Of a DNA stretch of 52,254 nucleotides, positions 9,565 through 17,451 are shown piece by piece. The stretch is from assembly GCA_020634415.1 (NCBI GenBank), contig JACKBT010000034.1, positions 1-52,254 on the forward strand. Direction: 5' to 3'. This stretch comes from Ardenticatenaceae bacterium. Lineage in GTDB: Bacteria; Chloroflexota; Anaerolineae; Promineifilales; Promineifilaceae. A model generated the notes under the pieces. The model made no database searches. It was not told the DNA's origin and worked only from the letters and a program-made list of their open reading frames with translations. A program made the translations under genes and the position numbers. The first letter of the stretch is position 1. Each line of letters opens with the position of its first letter.

Positions 9565-9599
9565 ATGCCCGTGCCCACACATGAGGTGGACACGGGCAT
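9565..9599 (-). terminator. Terminator of the HCO-like membrane protein gene
   Basis: ATGCCCGTGTCCAC, a 7-base loop and GTGGGCACGGGCAT form a 14-base stem with one wobble pair, followed by TTTT on the minus strand. It lies about 40 bases after the stop codon at 9638. Confidence 0.65.
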
Positions 9600-9637
9600 A
9601 ACTGAGGCAAGCGTGTGCTGCTGTTTGTTAGCAGGGG

Positions 9638-10867
9638 CTAATCGCCAGTAGACAATCTACCTGACTCCTCGCCCCACTGGCTGCTTTCGAACTGCTGCCA
9701 GGCTTGCTGGGTGATGTGCCACATCTGGGACAGAATGGGTACGGCCGATATGGCCCACAGCAGATAAGCCAGGCCGTGCAGTACACCCTGAATCGGTGTT
9801 ATGAAGATGCTGGCCCAAAGGAAGATGCCGCCGAGGTGAACGGCCGTTAAACTAAACCAACTGCCCCCTAAAACGGCCGTTTCCTTACCCAACAGCAGCC
9901 GCGCCAACAAATAAGGCAGCAGGGCATAGCCAAATTGCAGCACCCAGCCATAGATCAACGCCTGCGGCGCATTGGCCTCAATGCCCGCGCCAGGGAAGCC
10001 CGGCACACCCAACAAGATCAACGGCGCAATCAAAACGGGAGCCAACAACCAGGCGTAGGCGGTGATGAGATGATAGATGCCGGGGGTGCGTAGATGGGGT
10101 TGGTGGCGTAACGGCCGTATCAAATTCAACAGCAGCCAGATCGTCGCCGTCAGGTGCATCAACAACCCCGGAACCGTAAACCACTTCGACCCCGTCCACG
10201 GCCCCAGCACCAATCCCAACGCCCCCCAACTCATCAGCCAAAAGATGGCATTCACCGAGCGCGGCCAGGCCAGTTCCCGCCCCGTAAACTGCGGATAAAG
10301 GTCAATCAACAAACCAGCAAACACCAGCGACATTAAACCCCAATTATTGGCGTGGATATGCACCTCAATCGGAACCAACATGCCCAAAGCCGCATTCCAG
10401 CCAAAATAAAAGCCCATCCCCACCACAATGCCCAGCAAGAAAAAGGCCAGGCCCACCAGATAAAACTTACGGCTCACCGAGCGTGGGGCTTGGGGAGCGG
10501 CGGCCCGCATCTGCCACAGTTGGTGCATTAGCAGCAGCGTGGCCAGGAAAATGAGCGTGCCGCCAGCTACGATAATGGCCTGATTGACCAGCGGAATGCC
10601 GATTAGCAGGCTCATCATGCCCATATTCAGCAGCAGCCAGATGTCCAGGCGGGTGCGCGGGCGGGGTTGATGGGTGTATTGGGCCACCAGAATGGGCAAA
10701 ATGCCGAACAACATCTCGGTCATCACCCCCAGGGTAATGAGGTGCACGCGCAGCCAGCGAATAATGCTGAAGCCAGGCAGCAGATTCAAACTGATGCTGC
10801 TGGCATCTAATGCGCCTAAGACGGCGACAAAAATAAACAGAAAGCTCGTGAGTAAATACAAATTCAT
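9638..10867 (-). CDS. Heme-copper-oxidase subunit I-like (NnrS-like) membrane protein
   Basis: 409 aa with about 12 predicted membrane helices and few charged loops. Several helices carry histidines in patterns like those of heme-copper oxidase/NO-reductase subunit I and NnrS proteins: RVHLITLG in helix 2, VHIHANNWG in the middle, LLMHLTA, and VLHGLAY near the C-terminus. The CuB His-His pair of true oxidases was not seen. A heme-binding role in NO or redox chemistry is therefore likely but unproven. ATG at 10867 has GGAG 6 bases upstream. No oxidase partner is adjacent; a Crp/Fnr regulator lies 1.2 kb away, and such regulators often control NO genes. Confidence 0.6.
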   Translation of the reverse strand: MNLYLLTSFLFIFVAVLGALDASSISLNLLPGFSIIRWLRVHLITLGVMTEMLFGILPILVAQYTHQPRPRTRLDIWLLLNMGMMSLLIGIPLVNQAIIVAGGTLIFLATLLLMHQLWQMRAAAPQAPRSVSRKFYLVGLAFFLLGIVVGMGFYFGWNAALGMLVPIEVHIHANNWGLMSLVFAGLLIDLYPQFTGRELAWPRSVNAIFWLMSWGALGLVLGPWTGSKWFTVPGLLMHLTATIWLLLNLIRPLRHQPHLRTPGIYHLITAYAWLLAPVLIAPLILLGVPGFPGAGIEANAPQALIYGWVLQFGYALLPYLLARLLLGKETAVLGGSWFSLTAVHLGGIFLWASIFITPIQGVLHGLAYLLWAISAVPILSQMWHITQQAWQQFESSQWGEESGRLSTGD

Positions 10868-11209
10868 TGGTCTCTCCATGTGTGTATTGGGCAAAATGCC
10901 GGGATATGGCTTGTAGATTACTCGACTGGAGAGCGGGTGTCGCCGACTTTTGTCGGGTTTGGAGGTTTCGGGGCGAATGAATTCGCAGCTACGACTGCAA
11001 AGTCGGCCTTCGCCGACTAAAATTTAGCCCACGAAGGTGGGCTTCGTAATCGTCGCAGCGGTTTTAACCGCCGTTTTAGGTGATCATGGAATCGCCCTAT
11101 GGGTTTGGGGAGGTATCTTGGCAAGGTTGGGGGTTGGGGATAGAGTATGACCATTTTACACTGGCTTCTGGAGTCCCATTCCCGAACCAACACCATAAGG
11201 AGAATGCCC
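10868..11209. other. Intergenic region with small palindromes, no gene
   Basis: No supported gene lies here. Three small hairpins stand close together: CCGAC/GTCGG at about 10943-10956, AGTCGG/CCGACT at about 11001-11018, and AGCCCAC/GTGGGCT at 11026-11043. They could end transcription or be remnants of repeats. The right end holds the ribosome site of the hydrolase gene. Confidence 0.55.
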
Positions 11210-12022
11210 ATGCAACCGAAGTTTTTGCAATTATCCGGCCAAAAAGTTGCCTATTACGAGAGTGAGGGAACGGCCGTTCCCATCATGCTCATTCACGGCA
11301 ATTCAGCCTCAGGCTTAACCTACCAGCACCAACTCAACAGCACCTTAGGCCAAACCCATCGTATCATTGCTATTGATCTGCCCGGACACGGCCAGTCCGA
11401 TCCCGCCGACATCTCCGCCTACAACATGCCCGGCTACGCCCAAGTCATTGCCGCCGCCGCCGAGGCGTTGGGCATTCAAGATGGCATTTTCGTCGGTTGG
11501 AGTCTGGGCGGGCACATCGTTTTGGAAGCGCATAACCGGCTGCCCCAGGCCAAAGGCTTTATGATTTACGGCACACCGCCCCTGGCCTTCCCGCCCGCTA
11601 TGGAAAATGCCTTTTTACCCAATCCGGCTATGGGCGCGGCCTTCTCTCCCGATATGAACGAGGCAGCGGCCACCGCCTTTGCCGGTGCCTGCCTGGCTCC
11701 AGGCTGTGACATCCCCTATGAGCCATTTGTAACCGACATTCTGCGCACCGATGGCACGGCGCGGGCGGGTCTGGCCGCCAGCATTGCCCCCAGTGGGTAT
11801 CAGGATGAGGTGGAGATTGTGGCGAATTTGGAACGGCCGTTAGCCATCCTACACGGCGAACAAGAACAGCTAGTCAACGGCGACTACATCAAAGCTTTGA
11901 CCATACCCGCCCTTTGGCGCGGCGAAATGCAAGTCATCGCCGGGTCGGGGCACACGCCCCACTGGGAAGCACCAGAGCAGTTCAATGCCCTACTAGCCGC
12001 CTTCGTTGCCGATGTGGCCTAA
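11210..12022 (+). CDS. Alpha/beta hydrolase
   Basis: 270 aa, a usual length for single-domain alpha/beta hydrolases. Visible features are the oxyanion segment HGNSASG near residue 30, the nucleophile elbow GWSLGG and the C-terminal catalytic histidine in GSGHTPHWE; an acidic residue before it probably completes the triad. The substrate cannot be told from sequence; esters, lactones or C-C bonds are possible for this fold. Start chosen at 11210 because AAGGAG is 7 bases upstream; the ATG four bases after that site is too close. A palindromic repeat follows the gene. Confidence 0.88.
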   Translation: MQPKFLQLSGQKVAYYESEGTAVPIMLIHGNSASGLTYQHQLNSTLGQTHRIIAIDLPGHGQSDPADISAYNMPGYAQVIAAAAEALGIQDGIFVGWSLGGHIVLEAHNRLPQAKGFMIYGTPPLAFPPAMENAFLPNPAMGAAFSPDMNEAAATAFAGACLAPGCDIPYEPFVTDILRTDGTARAGLAASIAPSGYQDEVEIVANLERPLAILHGEQEQLVNGDYIKALTIPALWRGEMQVIAGSGHTPHWEAPEQFNALLAAFVADVA

Positions 12023-12029
12023 TCCTTAA

Positions 12030-12062
12030 AGACCTCCGAGGTTTTGCAAACCTCAGAGGTCT
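12030..12062. repeat. Palindromic repeat, copy 1 (3' side of the Crp/Fnr gene)
   Basis: AGACCTCCGAGGTTT and AAACCTCAGAGGTCT pair in a 15-base stem with one mismatch. It lies between two converging genes and may terminate both. A nearly identical palindrome stands at 12788-12820. Confidence 0.75.
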
Positions 12063-12085
12063 GCCGTAGCCCTGACAAATTAGGA

Positions 12086-12748
12086 TTATGCCACAATTAA
12101 CTCTGCCAACTTAGCCCGATCTTTAATGTGGATGCGGCGGCGCTGCACCTCGATGAGGCCATCGGCTTCCAGACCACGCAGCGTGCGCTGCACCACATCG
12201 GGCACGGTTCCCAGGCGGGCGGCCAGTTCCGTCTGGGTAAACCAACTGGGGCGGTGAAAGGTGTTCTCGTCAGCACTTTCCAGGATGAGGCGGGCCAAAC
12301 GGCCGATCACCGGCCTTAACGACAAATCCTGCACCAAGCCCACCAAATATTGCATCCGCTGCGCCATCACCACAATAACATGCTGGGCAAAATGGGGCTG
12401 ATCGCGCAGTAAAGCCGCCATCGCCTCGCGGGGGATGAGCCAGACATGGGCCTCATCGAGGGCGATGACGGTGGCGGGGTTGGCCTGCTGGGTGAAGCCG
12501 CCAATCTCGTGGAAGGTGTGCGCTGGCTCAAAGAATTGTAGGATTTGTTCACGGCCGTTTGCCAACTGCTTCACGGCCTTCAACCAGCCCACTTGCAGCC
12601 AATACAGCCCCAATGCTGGCTCCCCCTCCCAAAAGACAACTTCCCCTTTTTGGTAAACGCGCCGTTTGGCCTGGCCCAACAGCCAGTTACAGGTGTCGTC
12701 GTCCAGGGTTTGGAAGAGGGGTGTTTTTTGCAGTTGTTGACTGTTCAT
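12086..12748 (-). CDS. Crp/Fnr family transcriptional regulator
   Basis: 220 aa, standard family length. Residues about 10-125 form a cyclic-nucleotide-binding-like beta-barrel (KGEVVFWEGEPALGLYWL). A long dimer helix follows, then a C-terminal winged helix (FTQTELAARLGTVPDVVQRTLRGLEADGLIEV). The phosphate-binding cassette lacks the arginine needed for cAMP and the N-terminus lacks the Fnr cysteine cluster, so the signal is unknown; heme/NO-type (Dnr) sensing is possible. ATG at 12748 has only a weak ribosome site. A near-identical palindrome lies on each side of the gene, one of them in its leader. Confidence 0.9.
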   Translation of the reverse strand: MNSQQLQKTPLFQTLDDDTCNWLLGQAKRRVYQKGEVVFWEGEPALGLYWLQVGWLKAVKQLANGREQILQFFEPAHTFHEIGGFTQQANPATVIALDEAHVWLIPREAMAALLRDQPHFAQHVIVVMAQRMQYLVGLVQDLSLRPVIGRLARLILESADENTFHRPSWFTQTELAARLGTVPDVVQRTLRGLEADGLIEVQRRRIHIKDRAKLAELIVA

Positions 12749-12787
12749 GGGGTAGATGATAGGGGATTTACGGCCGTTTGGGCAAAA

Positions 12788-12820
12788 AGACCTCCGAGGT
12801 TTCCAAAACCTCGGAGGTCT
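12788..12820. repeat. Palindromic repeat, copy 2 (leader of the Crp/Fnr gene)
   Basis: A perfect 15-base stem (AGACCTCCGAGGTTT with its reverse complement) and a 3-base loop, followed on the minus strand by TTTTT. It looks like an intrinsic terminator but lies only 40 bases upstream of the Crp/Fnr start codon. It is either an insulator, a leader attenuator or a REP-like repeat. Confidence 0.7.
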
Positions 12821-12911
12821 GCCGCACACCACATTGCCCCCACCACCACCCATCCCCAAAATTGATTGCCCCTTTGCCCCCAATGGCGCGTATAATTAGC
12901 TGCCTGTAGCA

Positions 12912-12946
12912 AAGACTGGCGCAGTCTTCGAGACTGCGCCAGTCTT
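12912..12946. repeat. Perfect inverted repeat
   Basis: AAGACTGGCGCAGTCT and its reverse complement are separated by TCG: a 16-base perfect stem in the divergent region between the Crp/Fnr and PPOX genes. A related AGACTGGAG/CTCCAGTCT stem occurs at 27041-27073. Confidence 0.7.
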
Positions 12947-12971
12947 GATGTACCCGGGCGTTGATATGGTA

Positions 12972-13037
12972 GGGGTGGGACGACGCGGGCGATAGGTATT
13001 GGTTTACCAATACGTAGTCTCCGCGTCGTCTCACCCC
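12972..13037. repeat. Long inverted repeat
   Basis: GGGGTGGGACGACGCGG and CCGCGTCGTCTCACCCC pair over 17 bases with one wobble. The loop contains a second palindrome (GTATTGG/CCAATAC). It directly abuts the 62-base tandem repeat. Confidence 0.65.
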
Positions 13038-13161
13038 CTGACTAACAGGGCGAGACAGGCGGGAACGGAAGTATTGGTTCTTGACAAAGTGAACCCCGCC
13101 TGACTAAAAGGGCGAGACAGGCGGGAACGGAAGTGTTGGTTCTTGACAAAGCGAACCCCGC
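13038..13161. repeat. 62-base tandem direct repeat, two copies
   Basis: Copies at 13038-13099 and 13100-13161 differ at only a few positions. Each contains GGGCGAGACAGGCGGG near its start and CCCCGC near its end. The second copy pairs with CCCGCCTGTCCCGCCC at 13157-13172, giving a long hairpin. The same arm type recurs at 15985-16050. Confidence 0.75.
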
Positions 13162-13216
13162 CTGTCCCGCCCCTACCCATCAGACACGACTTTTAATTTC
13201 CTTCAAGGAGACAAAT

Positions 13217-13630
13217 ATGAATCTTGAAGACCGCGAGCAATTTTTAGCCAAAACACGCCTGGGCATTTTAACCACCTTGCGACGGGATGGCTCGCCCATC
13301 TCCGTGCCAGTCTGGTTTGATTGGGACGGCACAGCGGTGCGCGTCTTCACCGGCAAAGACTCAACCAAAGTGAAACGATTGCGGCACGACCCGCGCCTGA
13401 CGCTGCTGGTGGTGAACGATGTGGGTGAGCCAGAAGCATGGGTGGCCTTTGAAGGCCGCGCCACCATTGAAAATGAAGGTGGCATCGAACTAGCCGAAAA
13501 ACTGGCGGCCAAATATTGGGATTTAACCAACCCCCAACACAAAGCCACTCTGGAAAATTGGCAGGCACACGGCGACACCTTTTGCCTCATCACCCTGCAC
13601 CCCGACCGCATACGGACGTATGATGAATAA
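13217..13630 (+). CDS. PPOX-class split-barrel flavin/F420-dependent oxidoreductase
   Basis: 137 aa, the size of small pyridoxamine-5'-phosphate-oxidase-fold proteins. The N-terminal half shows the family pattern: ILTTLRRDGSPISVPVWFDWDG, then FTGKDSTKVKRLRHDPRLTLLV, which builds the cofactor pocket. Family members bind FMN, F420 or heme; the cofactor here cannot be decided. ATG at 13217 follows AAGGAG by 6 bases. A perfect hairpin lies just after the stop, so the gene is probably transcribed alone. Confidence 0.85.
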   Translation: MNLEDREQFLAKTRLGILTTLRRDGSPISVPVWFDWDGTAVRVFTGKDSTKVKRLRHDPRLTLLVVNDVGEPEAWVAFEGRATIENEGGIELAEKLAAKYWDLTNPQHKATLENWQAHGDTFCLITLHPDRIRTYDE

Positions 13631-13633
13631 AAA

Positions 13634-13661
13634 GTAGGGAAAAGGCACGCCTTTTCCCTAC
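13634..13661 (+). terminator. Hairpin after the PPOX gene
   Basis: GTAGGGAAAAGG, a 4-base loop and CCTTTTCCCTAC form a perfect 12-base stem 4 bases past the stop at 13630. No clear T-run follows, so it may be a weak terminator or RNA stabiliser. Confidence 0.5.
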
Positions 13662-13674
13662 ATAACATAGATTT

Positions 13675-14931
13675 ATGACTAACTCCCCCAAAAACATCCT
13701 CATCGCCACTATTGGCAGTCACGGCGATGTACATCCCATTATGGCAATGGGGCTGGCCTTACAGCGGCGCGGCCACTGTGTGACGCTGATTACCAGCTCC
13801 TATTTTGACGCGCTGGTGCGCGATGCGGGCTTGGGCTTCATTGGCCTGGGCAGCCCTGAAGATTACTGGCAGACGGTGGAAAACCCCGATTTGTGGCATC
13901 CGACAAGAGCCTTTGAGGTGGTGGTGAATTATGGCATACGGCCGACTATCCAACCCATCTACGACATCATCGCCCAACAAGACCCGACCAACACCATTGT
14001 CGTGGCCTCCTCCCTGGTCATCGGCGCACGCATCGCCCACGAGAAGTTGGGCGTGCCGCTTGTCACCCACCATTTGCAGTCCAGCCTCATCCGCAGCCTG
14101 TCTGATCCGCCTGTCATGGGCAACTTCGCTTTGCCAGCTTCGTGGCCGAACTGGCTTAAACGTGCCTATTTTCGCTTTCTTGATGGAGCATTCATAGACA
14201 GACTACTAGCTCCCGAAACCAACCGTGTTCGTGCCGAATTAGGGCTGCCACCTGTCAAATCCATCTTTGGTGATTGGATGCACTCGCCGCAAAAGGTGTT
14301 GTGTCTCTTCCCCGACTGGTATGCACCGCCGCAGCCTGACTGGCCGCCGAACACGGAGATGGTGGGCTTTATTCGCTACGATGGGGCGGAGAGCAGCATC
14401 ATACCGCCTGAGTTGGAGGCGTTTTTGCAGGCAGGTGAACCGCCGATTGTCTTTACGCCAGGGACGGCGATGCAGCACGGCCGTTCTTTCTTTGAGGCTT
14501 CGGTGCAGGCGGCACAAATCTTGGGCAAACGCGCCCTTCTCCTCTCGCGCCACCGCGACCACATCCCGGAACATCTGCCAGATAGTATTCGCTATTTTGA
14601 GTATGTGCCTTTTAGCCTGGTGCTGCCGCGAACAGCGGCACTTGTGTATCATGGCGGCATTGGCACGTTGGCCCAGGCGATGGCGGCGGGCATCCCGCAC
14701 CTGGTCATGCCCCTGAGCCATGACCAGCCAGACAATGCTCGTTTGATTAAGCGGTTGGGTGTGGGGGATTCGCTGCTGCCGAAGGAGTATAAGACAACGG
14801 CCGTTGTCCAAAAGCTAGATCACCTGCTCAACGACCCCATCGTGCAGGCCAAATGCCAAGAATATGCCCGCCGCATGGACTTTGAGCAGTCGCTGGCTAA
14901 AGCTTGTGATGTTATTGAACAAGTGGGGTGA
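13675..14931 (+). CDS. UDP-glycosyltransferase-like protein (GT1/MGT family)
   Basis: 418 aa, typical for GT-B-fold family 1 enzymes. The N-terminal Rossmann half opens with ILIATIGSHGDVHPIMAMGLALQRRGH, a pattern shared with sterol and macrolide glycosyltransferases. The C-terminal half has the sugar-nucleotide-binding segment YHGGIGTLAQAMAAGIPHLVMP followed by HDQPDNA. It should move a sugar from a nucleotide donor to a lipophilic acceptor; sugar and acceptor are unknown. ATG at 13675 lacks a strong ribosome site. No pathway partner is adjacent. Confidence 0.88.
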   Translation: MTNSPKNILIATIGSHGDVHPIMAMGLALQRRGHCVTLITSSYFDALVRDAGLGFIGLGSPEDYWQTVENPDLWHPTRAFEVVVNYGIRPTIQPIYDIIAQQDPTNTIVVASSLVIGARIAHEKLGVPLVTHHLQSSLIRSLSDPPVMGNFALPASWPNWLKRAYFRFLDGAFIDRLLAPETNRVRAELGLPPVKSIFGDWMHSPQKVLCLFPDWYAPPQPDWPPNTEMVGFIRYDGAESSIIPPELEAFLQAGEPPIVFTPGTAMQHGRSFFEASVQAAQILGKRALLLSRHRDHIPEHLPDSIRYFEYVPFSLVLPRTAALVYHGGIGTLAQAMAAGIPHLVMPLSHDQPDNARLIKRLGVGDSLLPKEYKTTAVVQKLDHLLNDPIVQAKCQEYARRMDFEQSLAKACDVIEQVG

Positions 14932-14951
14932 GCGGCTGGCGACTCACTTTG

Positions 14952-14984
14952 CGAGATTGGATCAATCTCCCCGATTGACCCAAT
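14952..14984. terminator. Inverted repeat between converging genes
   Basis: AGATTGGATCAATC and GATTGACCCAATCT form an imperfect 14-base stem between the glycosyltransferase and the cNMP-binding gene, which converge here. It may terminate both. A diverged relative lies at about 40635-40668. Confidence 0.5.
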
Positions 14985-15001
14985 CTAAAAGCTGAAGTTA
15001 G

Positions 15002-15367
15002 CTAAGGCTGCCCAACCAGTTCATTCATTTGCCGCAGACGATTAACCATGACACGCATAACTTGTAAGGCAAAAAAGGGTGTGGTGTGAACATGCGTTTT
15101 GAAGCTGGCCTCATCAAAAGGAACCAGAATACAGTCCGTCTTGGCAACAACGGTAGCACTGCGGGGCGAGGGGTCTACTAGAGCCATTTCGCCAATGACC
15201 CCGCCCTCCCTCACTACTTCGACAACGGTATCACTGACCCGAATGTCTAATTCGCCATGCTGGACAACATACATAAAATCGGCTGCGTCGCCCTCATGAA
15301 ATAGTTCGTGTCCTGCTTCAATCTCAACCGTATTTTTCACAAATTTGAACATATCAACTGTAGCCAT
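15002..15367 (-). CDS. Single-domain cyclic nucleotide-binding protein
   Basis: 121 aa consisting almost only of a cNMP-binding domain (residues 5-115). The phosphate-binding cassette is intact: GEMALVDPSPRSATV, with the Glu and Arg that contact ribose and cyclic phosphate. There is no DNA-binding or enzymatic domain, so it may act as a small cyclic-nucleotide sensor or sink. Two class III cyclases lie elsewhere in the window. Start chosen at 15367 (GAGG 8 bases upstream); an upstream in-frame extension shows no family similarity. Confidence 0.82.
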   Translation of the reverse strand: MATVDMFKFVKNTVEIEAGHELFHEGDAADFMYVVQHGELDIRVSDTVVEVVREGGVIGEMALVDPSPRSATVVAKTDCILVPFDEASFKTHVHTTPFFALQVMRVMVNRLRQMNELVGQP

Positions 15368-15596
15368 CAGAATACCTCGCTTCCTTATAATAGTCGTTGG
15401 TGTGGGTTTAGTTAGCGATGGTACAAGACTCATTTCTGCCTGCCCAACGATTTCTGTTATCGTTTGTTTAACAGTTGGTAAACAAGTTGTGAATGGCATT
15501 CAGAGCAGGTATACGGCCGTCGGCCAGCGGCACCTTTGTAAATAAGTTGGGGGGGCAACTTGGGCCAAGCTCCACCAGATTGCTGGTGAACAGTTC

Positions 15597-15972
15597 CTAT
15601 GGCTGCCCCTCTTTTTTCTGGGACATCAGCCACATGTAGCCGTCTTCCAGGCTGGGTTCGGCGGGGCGGGCGTTGTACTTTGGCTCTGGCTCGCCGAGGA
15701 CGCGGTACTGCACACCATCTTGCAGTTGCAGGGTGGAGACAACGGTGGTGTGGCCGTTCGGCCGTTCGCCCTGCGTGACGATGTGCCAGACTTTGCCACG
15801 AGCGGCGGCAATGAGGTCGCGGGGACTGCCACGAAATAGCATCTGGCCGATCCCCATTCGTCATCCGCCACAAAAAGCCCAGCAGCGGCCCATGATGCCG
15901 CTCTACCAGCCAGCGCAAATCTGCCTCACTGCCTTGTTGTACGCCTCGCGCTAACTGTTCGTCGGAAATCAT
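15597..15972 (-). pseudogene. Remnant fusing an ECF sigma-factor 5' end to a probable anti-sigma 3' end
   Basis: The first ~38 codons from ATG 15972 read ISDEQLARGVQQGSEADLRWL then LVERHHGPLLGFLWRMT, a typical start of ECF sigma factor region 2. Sigma similarity then stops abruptly near 15855. From there a different frame, ending at 15597, encodes about 85 residues (LIAAARGKVWHIVTQGE ... LQDGVQYRVLGE) that resemble the C-terminal extracytoplasmic part of proteins encoded next to such sigma factors. An internal deletion that removed sigma regions 2-4 and the anti-sigma N-terminus explains this best. The protein cannot work as a sigma factor. The sigma part is clear; the identity of the second part is inferred. 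Confidence 0.6.
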
Positions 15973-15984
15973 ATTGGGGAGAGG

Positions 15985-16050
15985 GGGCGAGACAGTCGGG
16001 AGACCAATCAATCCTACAAGACAAGGCCATACCCGACTGTCCCGCCCCTA
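15985..16050. repeat. Palindromic element of the GGGCGAGACAG family
   Basis: Left arm GGGCGAGACAGTCGGG and right arm CCCGACTGTCCCGCCCC enclose about 30 bases. The arms match those at 13110-13172 except that an inner G-C pair there is T-A here, so pairing is kept. Located just upstream of the sigma remnant. Confidence 0.65.
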
Positions 16051-16173
16051 CGGTAATCATTGACAATTTACAATTGACCATTGACAATTGCCCATTGTAC
16101 AGCCTGATACGATGTTCACAGCAAAAGGTTCAAAAATTGGCAATTACCCAATTACCAATTACGGAGTTACACA

Positions 16174-17451
16174 ATGAGTACACCTGGCACAGATTGGTTT
16201 GTTCATGATCGTTTTGGTTTGTTTATTCATTGGGGCATTTATGCGCTGGCGGCGCGGCACGAATGGGTGAAGAACCGCGAGCGCATCCGCGATGAGGATT
16301 ATGCGCTGTATTTTGACCACTTTAACCCCGATTTGTATGACCCAGCCGAGTGGGCTTGGGAGGCGCGGCAGGCGGGGATGAAGTATGTGGTGCTGACGAG
16401 TAAGCATCACGATGGTTTTTGCCTGTGGGATTCTGATTTGACCGATTATAAGGTGACGAATACGCCGTATGGCCGGGATTTGATTGCGCCGTTTGTGGAG
16501 GCGTTTCGGGCGGAGGGGCTGAAAGTGGGTTTTTATCATTCGCTGCTGGATTGGCATCACCCGGATTATCCGGTGGATGGGCTGCATCCGATGCGGGATG
16601 AGGCGGCCTTTCGGGAGTCGAATAAGGAGCGGGATTTCAGCAAGTATGTGGCTTATTTGCATGGGCAGACGCGGGAACTGCTGACGAATTACGGCCGTAT
16701 TGACATCATGTGGTACGACTTTTCCTATCCCAACATGGATTGGGGCTGGGCGCGGGGGCGCGGCAAGGATGATTGGCGTTCTGAGGAGTTGATGGCGATG
16801 GTGCGGGAGCTGCAGCCAGGGATTATTGTGAATAATCGGTTGGATATTCCGGGCGATTTTGTGACGCCGGAGCAGTATCAGCCGGCCGCGCCGATGGAGG
16901 TGGATGGGCAGCGGGTGCTGTGGGAAGCCTGCCAGACGTTGAATGGGAGTTGGGGCTACGATCGGGATAATTTGGATTGGAAGTCGCCAGAGATGTTGGT
17001 GCAGATGTTGGTGGATTCGGTGAGCAAGGATGGCAATTTGCTGCTGAATGTGGGGCCAAATGGGCGCGGGGAGTTGGATTGGCGGTCGTTGGAGCGGTTG
17101 GAGGAGATGGGGGAGTGGTTAAGGGTGAACGGCCGTTCCATCTACAATTGTGGCGCGAGTGCATTTACGCCGCCAGCCGATTGCCGCTTCACGCAAAATG
17201 GAAAAAGGCTCTATCTCCACCTCTTTAACTGGCCGTTTAAGCATGTGCATCTGGCGGGGCTGGCGGGCAAAGTGGCCTATGCCCAATTCTTGCACGATGC
17301 GTCGGAGGTCAAGCGGCATGAATATGATCCGACGGATCAGGGCAATATGGCTCCCAAAGGCATGGCGGCGAACACGCTGACGCTGGAGTTGCCTGTGCAG
17401 AAGCCAGAGGTGTTGATGCCAGTGGTGGAGATTTTTTTGAAAGATGGATGA
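16174..17451 (+). CDS. Alpha-L-fucosidase (GH29)
   Basis: 425 aa. It releases terminal L-fucose from glycans. The catalytic (beta/alpha)8 domain fills residues 5-340: early WFVHDRFGLFIHWGIYA, substrate-binding HHDGF (78-82), WDSDLTDYKV, and the region IDIMWYD in which Asp182 aligns with the GH29 nucleophile. A short beta-rich C-terminal part follows. No signal peptide is seen, so the enzyme is probably cytoplasmic and works on imported oligosaccharides. ATG at 16174 follows GGAG by 7 bases. It heads a plus-strand run with an epimerase, an SDR and a VOC protein. Confidence 0.92.
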   Translation: MSTPGTDWFVHDRFGLFIHWGIYALAARHEWVKNRERIRDEDYALYFDHFNPDLYDPAEWAWEARQAGMKYVVLTSKHHDGFCLWDSDLTDYKVTNTPYGRDLIAPFVEAFRAEGLKVGFYHSLLDWHHPDYPVDGLHPMRDEAAFRESNKERDFSKYVAYLHGQTRELLTNYGRIDIMWYDFSYPNMDWGWARGRGKDDWRSEELMAMVRELQPGIIVNNRLDIPGDFVTPEQYQPAAPMEVDGQRVLWEACQTLNGSWGYDRDNLDWKSPEMLVQMLVDSVSKDGNLLLNVGPNGRGELDWRSLERLEEMGEWLRVNGRSIYNCGASAFTPPADCRFTQNGKRLYLHLFNWPFKHVHLAGLAGKVAYAQFLHDASEVKRHEYDPTDQGNMAPKGMAANTLTLELPVQKPEVLMPVVEIFLKDG

